Shown here piece by piece: positions 1 through 6,560 of a stretch of DNA of 7,148 nucleotides. A model generated the notes under the pieces. That model was not told where the DNA came from and made no database searches. It saw only the letters and a list, made by a program, of their open reading frames with translations. The stretch spans positions 1 through 7,148 of the forward strand of contig JAVKSL010000124.1 of assembly GCA_039583695.1 (NCBI GenBank), in the 5' to 3' direction. Numbering within the stretch: the stretch's first letter is position 1; each line of letters begins with the position of its first letter. The translations under genes were made by a program, and so were the position numbers. This DNA is from JAVKSL01 sp039583695. Lineage in GTDB: Bacteria; Actinomycetota; Acidimicrobiia; Acidimicrobiales; JAJPHD01.

Positions 1-29
1 GGACGTTTATCCCGTGGGTGAACCAGAAA

Positions 30-1595
30 TCAGATGGCGAAGGACCAGGTCAGCGCCAAACGTGAAGACCTCACCACACAAGACAAGACAAGACCGTACC
101 AAACCAAATCGCCGTATTCAAACTCGCTCGTAGAAAAGAGCAGGTCGAACGGCGGGTGGTACCCCACGTCGGCGATCTTGCTGTCGCGCACGTCGATGCG
201 GGTGAAGACGGCTTGGTTGAACCGCCGCCTGGTCGGGTTCGAGGCGCGGGCATAGGCCTTAGCGCAGTTGGTGGCGAAGCGCATGGAGGTCTCGAGGATC
301 TCTTGCCATTCGGCCAGGTGGGCGTCGACCGCGGCGAGGCGCTCTTCCGCTGAGCGGACGTCGGCGGCGATGCGGGCCTGTTCGGTCTTCAACGTGGTGA
401 CGTCGATGGCGTTGGCGTAGTAGGCGTCGAGGAGCTTGCGGCGTTCGGTGTCGGCCTTGGTGAGCTTGCGGGTGAGGAACGCGCGCTCGGCCGCGTTGCG
501 GTGCTGGCGGGCGGTGACCTCGGCTTCGAGTTCCTCGCGGAGGCGCTTGAGCCAGGACTTGGGGAGTTGGATGCGCTCGTAGAGCTGCTCGACTTGGGCT
601 TCGAGGTCGCCGGCGGGCATGTAGGGCTCCTGGCAGCCGGTGGGGTTGCGGTTCTTCTGGCCGAGGCAGTAGAGGTACTCGTAGCGACCCTTGGCGAGTT
701 GGAACGACAGGCCCCGGCCGCACACCCCGCAGAACAAGGTGCCCTTCAAGTAGTGGTTGTGGCGGCGCTCCCGCGTCCCGCGGGCAGAGCGGGCGGCGAG
801 GAGGTCCTGCACCTTGTTGAAGGTGGCGGTGTCGGTGAGCGGCTGATGTAAGCCGGGGTAGTCGATCCCTTCCCAACAGACGATCCCCGCGTATGCCTTG
901 TTCGACAAGATGTTCGCCAACCCGGAGACGCCGATCGGAGCGACGGGGCGGTCGCGCCGGCCGCGATTGCGCAGGCCGCGGTGGGACAGTTCTTGGACGA
1001 GCCGTTCGAGGGTCCACTCGCCCGTCGAGTACAGCTCGAAAGCAGCGCTGATATGCGGGGCGCGTTCGGGGTCGACGACGATGTGGGCGACCTGTCGCCC
1101 GCTGATCGTCTCTCGGACGTTGGTGTAGCCGAGCGGGGCCGAATGTGGCCAGCCGCCCATCTTGGCCTTCTGGCTCATACCCTTCTTGATCTCCGACGCC
1201 AGGTTGGCCGAGTAGAACTCGGCCATCAGCGCGTGGATGCCCTCGACGAGGCGACCCGACGCGGTCTCTTCAAGGTTCTCGGTTACCGACACCAGTGTTA
1301 CGTTCCGGCGGCGGAGCAAGGCGCGGATGGCGACGTGGTCTTCCATGTTGCGGGCGAGCCGGTCGATCTTGTGGACCACCACCGCGTCGCCGTCCTCGGC
1401 GATGCGGGCCAGCATCTCTTGCAGCTGGGGTCGGTCGGCACTCCGTGCGGACTCGCCGCGGTCGGCGTCCCAGCCGTGGTCGTGGATGTGGCGGATGCAG
1501 GCTTCGCGTTGGGCGGGGATGGAGAAGCCTTCTTCGCCTTCGCCGTGCTCGGCCTGCTCACGGGTGGAGACTCTCAGGTAGATCAAGCAGCGCAC
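30..1595 (-). CDS. Large serine recombinase (site-specific integrase/resolvase family)
   Basis: The 521-residue product is predicted to catalyse site-specific integration or excision of a mobile element through a Ser-linked intermediate. The N-terminal resolvase domain (about residues 1-145) opens with YLRVSTREQ, with Ser10 the expected nucleophile and Arg8 beside it. HKIDRLARN (75-83) supplies the conserved DRLAR arginines. A recombinase domain follows (about 155-270), then a zinc ribbon with Cys289, Cys292, Cys310 and Cys321, a charged helical coiled-coil stretch (about 345-440) and a short C-terminal beta region. Length and order match large serine recombinases. The start is GTG, supported by GGGAGGG five bases upstream. 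One oddity: after GW (41-42) the chain runs straight into DADRGESARSADRP, so the usual beta-strand (of the type xVVxEYV) seems missing or shortened. The last 30 residues are of unusual composition. Class is certain; activity is not. Confidence 0.93.
   Translation of the reverse strand: MRCLIYLRVSTREQAEHGEGEEGFSIPAQREACIRHIHDHGWDADRGESARSADRPQLQEMLARIAEDGDAVVVHKIDRLARNMEDHVAIRALLRRRNVTLVSVTENLEETASGRLVEGIHALMAEFYSANLASEIKKGMSQKAKMGGWPHSAPLGYTNVRETISGRQVAHIVVDPERAPHISAAFELYSTGEWTLERLVQELSHRGLRNRGRRDRPVAPIGVSGLANILSNKAYAGIVCWEGIDYPGLHQPLTDTATFNKVQDLLAARSARGTRERRHNHYLKGTLFCGVCGRGLSFQLAKGRYEYLYCLGQKNRNPTGCQEPYMPAGDLEAQVEQLYERIQLPKSWLKRLREELEAEVTARQHRNAAERAFLTRKLTKADTERRKLLDAYYANAIDVTTLKTEQARIAADVRSAEERLAAVDAHLAEWQEILETSMRFATNCAKAYARASNPTRRRFNQAVFTRIDVRDSKIADVGYHPPFDLLFSTSEFEYGDLVWYGLVLSCVVRSSRLALTWSFAI
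78..107 (+). repeat. Short 5-bp tandem repeats near the 3' end of the recombinase gene
   Basis: ACAAG occurs three times in a row (78-92), followed after a few bases by ACCAA twice (98-107). The tract lies inside the coding tail of the serine recombinase, in a clearly lower-GC stretch (about 1-135) than the rest of the window. It may be part of an attachment region, but no second copy is visible to confirm that. Confidence 0.6.
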
Positions 1596-1816
1596 GATCG
1601 CCCTCCCTTCTTCTTGCTGCCGGCCGTGGTGTGGCGGGGCGCGGGTCGATCAGACCTCGACAGTGCCAGGAGTGCAAGCCGGTCGCCACGGGTCTCCTCG
1701 GCCAGTGCCACCAGGGCCCGGGCCAGCGGCCGGAGCGCGTCGGTCTCGGGCGCCTGGGGCGACCGTGGCCGCCGGCAGACCGACGATCCGCCACCTGGGG
1801 TCTTGGCCGGCCGTAC
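1583..1816 (-). CDS. Possible small ORF, or displaced C-terminal end of the replication-relaxation protein
   Basis: After the in-frame TGA that ends the replication-relaxation gene, the same frame stays open for 77 codons and stops at a TGA inside the recombinase start, overlapping it by 13 nt. The middle of the translation (APETDALRPLARALVALAEE) reads like an amphipathic helix, and the tail is basic (GSKKKGGRSCAA), both more protein-like than the other frames. No good start exists: the first in-frame GTG (1709-1711) would cut the helix. A second reading is that a different frame over about 1759-1832 (with DPRWRIVGLPAA) joins the upstream and downstream parts, giving one longer replication-relaxation protein with two opposite frameshifts. 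I cannot choose between the two; product function is unknown. Confidence 0.4.
   Translation of the reverse strand, partial: VRPAKTPGGGSSVCRRPRSPQAPETDALRPLARALVALAEETRGDRLALLALSRSDRPAPRHTTAGSKKKGGRSCAA
1601..1607 (-). promoter_or_regulatory. Ribosome binding site for the serine recombinase
   Basis: On the minus strand GGGAGGG lies five bases before the GTG at 1595-1593. It is a strong match to the anti-Shine-Dalgarno sequence and decides this GTG as the start; the family motif YLRVS begins six residues in, as expected. Confidence 0.75.
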
Positions 1817-2695
1817 TCAGGACCGCCTCCCGGCCGGGGCCAGGTCGATGAGATGGCGGCGGGGTCCGGTGTGACCGACCGGCAGCCATACCGCCCCTCC
1901 CGGACCGGCGCCGGTCTGGTCGCTCAGCCCGGCGGCGCCGGTGGCGACGGGGACCTCGGGGTGGGTGAGGACCCGGCGGGCTTCGGCCTCGCGGCCGGGT
2001 CCGGGGAACCAGAAGCACACGAGCGGGGTCCAGCCGGTGGCGTGGATGAGCTCGGCGTAGCCGGTGAGCTTGTCGGCCAGGCGGGCGAGGGTCTCAGTGC
2101 CTCGGTCGAGCTCCACGAAGAACTCGACCACCCGCTGGCGCTGTCGGAGGGTGCCGAAGCCGTCGGGGCGGACGACCTCGCCCCACTCGCCGTTGCAGCG
2201 CCGCTCGGGCCACCACTCGGCCAGCTCGGCCTCCTCGACGCCCCTGGCCCAACGGGCGAGCGCACAGAACAGCCCGTTGGTGGCGAGGAGGTGGGCGAGG
2301 CGCTGGCTGTCGGCCAGGGCCAGGGAGCGGCTGTGGTGCAGTCCCGGTCGCGGGACCTCGACGCCCCGCTCCGCGGCGACCACTTCGACGCCCAAGGTGT
2401 CGAGCAGGTAATGGTACGGATCGGAGCCGACCGGACGGAACGGCCGGAACCGGTCCAGCACCCGAAGCTCGTAGAGGGCGGTGAGGCGATGCCGGGCGGT
2501 GGTCGGGTTGTCGAAGCACAGGTCGGTCACCTGCTCGGTGGTGAGCACCCGATGGTTGAACAGGGTCCGACAGACGAGGCGGTCTCTCGGGGTCAACCGC
2601 CGAGCGACCGCAGCGACGTGGGTTTGGTCGGCCCGGGGCCGCACGGCCACTGGCCGGCGGCCGGCGGGCCGGACAGAAGCGGTAGCGGAACTCAC
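1817..2695 (-). CDS. Replication-relaxation family protein
   Basis: The 292-residue product looks like the replication-relaxation family found in actinobacterial plasmids and integrative elements, whose members are presumed to act in DNA processing for replication or transfer. An N-terminal winged-helix-like segment (about 33-86) includes LTTEQVTDLCF and TARHRLTALYELRVLDRF. The central region (about 120-215) has SLALADSQRL, RPDGFGTL, FFVELDRGTE and a Lys at 209; the spaced Asp178, Glu195/Asp197 and Lys209 resemble a PD-(D/E)XK nuclease core, which is my inference. The end has AVWLPVGHTGPRR. Start is GTG, overlapping the upstream ATPase stop as GTGA, with GGAG six bases before it, so translation is probably coupled. 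The C-terminus may be cut short by a frameshift near 1832-1835 (see the downstream entry). Family call rests on remembered resemblance and on the neighbouring transfer ATPase. Confidence 0.75.
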   Translation of the reverse strand: MSSATASVRPAGRRPVAVRPRADQTHVAAVARRLTPRDRLVCRTLFNHRVLTTEQVTDLCFDNPTTARHRLTALYELRVLDRFRPFRPVGSDPYHYLLDTLGVEVVAAERGVEVPRPGLHHSRSLALADSQRLAHLLATNGLFCALARWARGVEEAELAEWWPERRCNGEWGEVVRPDGFGTLRQRQRVVEFFVELDRGTETLARLADKLTGYAELIHATGWTPLVCFWFPGPGREAEARRVLTHPEVPVATGAAGLSDQTGAGPGGAVWLPVGHTGPRRHLIDLAPAGRRS

Positions 2696-2701
2696 AGATC
2701 A

Positions 2702-2705
2702 CTCC
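2702..2705 (-). promoter_or_regulatory. Ribosome binding site for the replication-relaxation gene
   Basis: Minus-strand GGAG lies six bases before the GTG at 2695-2693, inside the 3' end of the transfer ATPase gene. It supports the GTG start and the 4-bp GTGA overlap as translational coupling. Confidence 0.55.
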
Positions 2706-3791
2706 AGGAGTCGGGGTCACCGCCTGCCGAGGTGAGGTAGCCGGCGTGCTGCCGCTTCGCCCACGGGGAGCCCGGCAACTCTGGTCTGCTACCCGATGTG
2801 GCGGCCGGTCTGCCATCCGACCTGCCGACCGAAACGTCACCACCAGTGCGATGTCTCCCGGTGCCGCGCCGGCCGGCGAGCCGGCGGCGCAGGTCCTCGT
2901 CGTGGCGGTCGCCGGAGTCACGGCCGAACCGTTCCCGGGCCGCCGCCCGGATCGTCTCCCCCTGCCCGGCCGGCGCCGGTACGGCTTCGGTGCGCAGCGT
3001 GACGGCGGGGGCCTCTTCCCAGTCCACCACGAGCCGTGCTGCGGCCTGATGGCACCCAGATGGGACAGGTCGTGGGCGGACAGCTCGGGGGCGACGTGGC
3101 GTTCGAGGACGTGGGCGTCTTCGGGGGAGCAGTTGAAAGACACCTTGTTCCGGGCGTTCGCCGACAGCGCGTCGCGCAGCTCCCTCGGGAGCTGACCGAG
3201 GTGTTGGTGGGCGGCCACGACCGACAGCCGGTAGCTGCGGGCCTCGGCCAGCATGTCCCCGATTCGAGCCGGGCAGGGTCAAGAAGTTCTGCGCCTCGTC
3301 CAGGTACAAGGCGGCGTCGCGGCGGGCGGTCTGGCCGTGGCGGGCGCGGGCGGTGACGGTCTGCCACACCTTCGCCACCACGAACGACCCGAGCAGCCGG
3401 CAGGAGTCCTCCCCGAACGTCCCCTTGGGCAGCCGGGCAAGCAGCAGGCCGCCGTCGAGCACATCGGCGCCCAAGTCGAAGCTGGAGGTGGCCGACCCCA
3501 GCACCGCAGACACGAACGGGCGGGTGAGCACCACCCGGAGCTTGTTCATCACCGGGCCGACCATCTGCGACTGCGCGGCCGGGGACATCTGCTCGTAGCT
3601 CTGCCAGAACCCCTTGAGCGTCGGGTCCAGCCGCCGGGTGAGGCCGGCCCGGAACGCCGCCTCGGTGAGCAGCCGGGGGATGTCGGCCAGGGTGGCGCCG
3701 GGCTGGCGCAGCGCGGTCAACGCAGCCACCCGGAGCACGTCGTCGGTGCGTGATCCCCAGTAGGCCTCGAAGAGGCGGTGGAATATGCCGA

Positions 3792-3828
3792 CCAGGTGAT
3801 CGACGGCCAGGTGATCGACGGCCAGGTG
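3792..3828 (+). repeat. 15-bp in-frame tandem duplication in the transfer ATPase
   Basis: CCAGGTGATCGACGG occurs twice in direct succession (3792-3806, 3807-3821), followed by a partial third copy, CCAGGTG. On the minus strand it encodes LAVDHLAVDHL, so the duplication keeps the ATPase frame. It looks like a slippage event adding five residues between the ATP-binding core segments. Confidence 0.9.
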
Positions 3829-4581
3829 CGGCTCGGCGGCGTCGAGGACGTTCATGGCCGGCGGCGCGGTGTCGTCGTCAGGGTCGAGGACCACCACCCG
3901 CCCGGCCACCTCCGCCGGGAGCCGGTCGAGGAGGTCGTTCACCAGGTCGCCCTTCGGGTCGATCACCACCGCGCCCCGGCCCTCCCGGACGTCTTGGAGG
4001 ACCAGGTTGGAGAGCAGCGTCGACTTCCCCGACCCGGTCGCGCCGAGGATTTGGAGGTGCTGGCGGGCGTCGGCCACCGACAACCCGACTGCACGACGGC
4101 TTCCGCCCTCGGCCCGGCCCAGCACCTTGCCGCCGCTTCGGACCTCGGGCGGCGGGGCCACGGCGTGCGCCCCGGCCCGCGACAGGCCGGCCACCGAGCG
4201 GTCCACCGGCAGATGCGCCAGGGCGGCCAGCTCACCCGCCGAGTACAGGTCGCCGCGCCCAAGCCGTCGGGCGCACAACGCCTGCCACGGCCGGGGGAGC
4301 CGGCGGCGGGTGAGATGGTTGCGCCCGTCGAACATGGCGAACGCGCCGACGATCCCGTGCCCCCCGGCCTTCAATCGCTGGCGCGGCCCATGCCCGCCGG
4401 TCGGGGTGACGATCCCGTAGCGGACGGTGGCCTCGAAACACAACGCTGCCGCCTTCTCGGTGATCGCCCGCACATCGCCGGCCCGGGTCGGGTCGGCCGA
4501 CAGGCCAGACGAATGGGGCACGCCCTTGGTCATCCAGAAGTCGATGAACCGCACCAGCTTCGAGCGGGGCCGCCCGGTCCG

Positions 4582-5295
4582 AAGCGGTATCGGCTGCTGG
4601 TGGCGACGACCGACCGAATCGGGGCAACGGCTCGACGGACCCTCGAGGGACAGGAGAAACAGGTCGGCTTCGTCGGTCTGTCGGAGCTTGAGAGCGCCGG
4701 GCTTGACTGGCCCATCAGTCCTGCGGATTTTCGACCCCGCCCACTGCGGCCGAAGAAGCCTCGTGAACACCAGAGCGAGGCCGTGGCGGCGGCACAACGA
4801 GGGTTCGAGGGAGCCGACCGTGGGCAACTTATCATGGCCTGTGGCACCGGGAAGACGCTGGTGGCGCTCTTTACGGCGGAGAGCCTGGACGCGACGCGTA
4901 CTTTGGTGCTGCTTCCCTCGCTGTCGCTGTTGTCACAAACGCTCAGGGAATGGGTGGCGAACGCATCGTCGCCGTTCACGCCGCTGGCGGTGTGCTCTGA
5001 CGACACGGTGGCCGATCGGGACGCTGTGGTGGCGACGACCTCCGAGCTGGGGCTGCCCGTAACCACCGATCCGACTGACATCGCAGAGTTTTTGCGCGGT
5101 CACGGTCGACGGGTGGTTTTCGCCACCTACCAGTCGTCACCTCGGATCGCAGATGCATACAGGCTCGGCCAGGTACCCGACCTGGACGTGGTCGTGGCCG
5201 ACGAAGCACACCGGTGCACGGGTCGGGTCACCTCAGAGTTCGCCACGGTGCTGGACGGTTCGGCGATCCCGGCACGTCGGCGACTTTTCATGACC
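4582..5295 (+). pseudogene. SF2 DEAH helicase, N-terminal lobe remnant
   Basis: The fragment matches large actinobacterial superfamily II helicases that often carry an N-terminal restriction-endonuclease-like domain and C-terminal HA repeats. It starts abruptly at KRYRLLVATTDRIGATA. A Q-motif-like LRPKKPREHQ, motif I MACGTGKT (about 4834-4857), motif Ia LLPSLSLLSQT and motif II VADEAHRC (DEAH at 5200-5211) follow in order. The start of motif III, RRLFMT, ends at 5295, and ATPR would be expected next; instead the frame runs into unrelated residues and stops near 5481. The second RecA lobe (motifs IV-VI) is absent. No start codon or ribosome binding site belongs to it: the open frame upstream of 4582 is antisense to the transfer ATPase. 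The 5' end, including any nuclease domain, is gone, so no working enzyme is expected. Confidence 0.85.
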
Positions 5296-5938
5296 GAGCT
5301 GGCAGCCTCGAGTCGATACCTGGGAGCCCGGATTCGAGCGACTTCGCGCCTTTGCCGAATGCCAAGGTCACTGTCGAGTTGCGCAGAAGCGGATAGAAGC
5401 GGATGGATTCAGGCTCGGTCAGTGGGTCCAGGTGCAGCGGACCGAGTACAGGGCCGGTCGTCTGCGCCCAGAGCGAGTTGAGCGTCTTGAGAAGCTTCCG
5501 GGGTGGCTGTGGGATCCCTACGAGGCTGACTGGGAGGAGGGCTTTCGACGCCTGGTTCAATACGTTAAGGAGCATGGAGACGCCAGGCCGCCGCAGAAGT
5601 ACGCTGACGACTCGGGCTTCAGGCTCGGCACGTGGGTCGGTGTTCGTCGTCAAGCAGGTGTGAAGGGCAAGCTTGACGAGGCCAAAGTCGCGGCACTCGA
5701 AGCGCTTCCCGGTTGGATTTGGGACTCCAGACAACCGAACCGAGAGCTGGGCTACCAGCGACTTCTGAGCTTTATCGACCGAGAGGGGCATCCGAAGGTA
5801 CCGACCCAGCATGTGGAACAAGGCTTTCGCCTGGGACAGTGGGTAAACAACGTTCAAGCTCGCCACAAGCACGGGCGACTTCCTGACGAGCAAGCCCGCC
5901 GTTTTGAAGCGCTGCCGGGGTGGACTTGGAGGCAGTGA
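5294..5938 (+). pseudogene. Helicase-associated (HA) repeat region, remnant of the same helicase gene
   Basis: This frame, shifted relative to the helicase lobe, encodes three helicase-associated repeats that end at TGA 5936-5938. Each has the pattern W-x-x-GF/GY...GFRLGxW...LPGWxW. The PGW codons lie at 5498, 5708 and 5915, giving units of about 70 and 69 residues. The first repeat starts near SWQPRVDTWEPGF (about 5297). HA repeats sit at the C-terminus of SF2 helicases and probably bind nucleic acid. An ATG at 5432 could make a 168-residue protein of about two and a half repeats, but I see no clear ribosome binding site. The lost second lobe, the frame change and the position right after FMT show an internal deletion. 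Family call is firm; expression alone is doubtful. Confidence 0.85.
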
Positions 5939-5955
5939 CCCTGGAGCGCGGACGC

Positions 5956-6510
5956 CTATGCCTTGAAAGGTCGAATCCTGGTCAGGTTTCTCAACGCATG
6001 TTCCTGGCGGCGGTCCCGTTCCTTCATCGCCTGCTTCACTTGGAGGCAGAGGAGATTGGTGGCATACCCGTCGGCTGGGTCGGGAGAGGGCATCGGCGGG
6101 ATCCGCGTCACTCCGTTACGGCGCAGGAACGCAGCCCATCTGGGAAGCACCGGCCTCAAGGTCGCGACGGACATCTCCGTTAGTCCCGAGCGGTACAACC
6201 ACTGCTCGATGTCGTTTTCCACCTGGTCAATGCTATCCTCTTTGCGCGCCTTGAGGGCGTGGACCAGGAGGTCTGGCATGTCGAGGGTGCGCCGGCTGCG
6301 GGGCGTCTTCGGTTCCCCGAAGCTAAAGGAGTTGCCAGCGCCCCGCTTGATGACCTGGCGGACGTGCAGCCTGCCCGCTTCGAGGTCGATGTCCCCCCAG
6401 CGCAGGGCGAAGCACTCACCGGGGCGCAGCCCGAGAAGCAGCATGGCGACCCAGGCGGCTTCGAGAGGCTCGCCAGCGATGGCGTCTAGCAAAGTCCGGG
6501 CCTCATCCAC
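5956..6510 (-). pseudogene. Tyrosine recombinase (phage integrase family) fragment
   Basis: The first 90 residues match the start of a tyrosine-recombinase catalytic domain: VDEARTLLDAI, then LLLGLRPGECFALRWGDIDL with the first catalytic Arg (29), and EPKTPRSRRTLDMP with the beta-hairpin Lys (68). After about LKARKED the sequence no longer matches: no His-x-x-Arg box, no His/Trp and no Tyr nucleophile. The rest (to 184) reads like IEQWLYRSGLTEMSVATLRP followed by RWAAFLRRNGVT, which loosely resembles the N-terminal SAM-like domain of some recombinases, so the ORF may be a fusion of two fragments; this is weak. The GTG at 6510 is not convincing: family-like residues (GIGVS) lie just upstream in the same frame, and the core-binding domain is missing. 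It converges on the HA remnant with 17 bp between. It should be catalytically dead. Confidence 0.72.
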
Positions 6511-6560
6511 GCTAACGCCAATTCCCGCAACTGATCGCTGAACCTCAGCTTGAGTGGTCT

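Larger units (their letters stand above)
2692..4578 (-). pseudogene. VirD4/TraD-like conjugative DNA-transfer ATPase, 5'-truncated and frameshifted
   Basis: This encodes a P-loop coupling ATPase of the type IV secretion/HerA-like class that would energise DNA transfer at the membrane. Numbering from the open-frame ATG at 4827, Walker A is LGATGSGKST (261-270), followed by VVIDPKGDL (287-295); Walker B is LYLDEAQNF (507-515). At Ser521 an extra base (the AA read at 3263-3264) shifts the frame. The true continuation, MLAEARSYRLSVVAAHQHLG, lies in another frame up to about 3050, where a missing base returns it to the first frame at QAAARLVVDWEEAP. The two indels cancel and leave about 215 bp out of frame. 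The open frame reaches 4827, but upstream of about 4578 it is antisense to the helicase remnant, and the recognisable sequence begins near FIDFWMTKG, so the 5' part is missing. It overlaps the replication-relaxation gene by 4 bp. As read it cannot give a working protein; sequencing error in the indels is possible. Confidence 0.82.

Noticed and set aside
981..2740. Long plus-strand open frames (981-1874 and 1295-2740) opposite the recombinase and replication-relaxation genes
   Set aside because: They are antisense to well-supported genes, have low-complexity Gly/Arg/Pro/Ala-rich translations and show no family motif; expected in GC-rich DNA.
2094..3254. A 386-residue minus-strand open frame as an independent gene
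   Set aside because: Only its first 60-70 residues are real, being the out-of-frame middle of the transfer ATPase; the rest overlaps the ATPase end and the replication-relaxation gene in a nonsense frame.
3050..3270. Programmed ribosomal frameshifting in the ATPase
   Set aside because: I see no classical slippery heptamer or obvious stimulatory hairpin, and two opposite shifts would be needed; random indels or sequencing error explain it better.
3778..4581. Plus-strand upstream part of the long frame that contains the helicase, as its N-terminus
   Set aside because: This stretch is antisense to the Walker A region of the transfer ATPase and contains no helicase or nuclease motif.
4579..4827. 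Upstream part of the ATPase open frame as its true N-terminus
   Set aside because: It is antisense to the helicase segment RYRLLVATT to HQSEAV, which has clear family features on the plus strand.
5288..5893. A 201-residue minus-strand open frame
   Set aside because: It lies exactly antisense to the three HA repeats and has no recognisable motif of its own.
5936..5960. Bidirectional terminator between the convergent HA and integrase remnants
   Set aside because: The 17-bp gap has no convincing inverted repeat or T-run.
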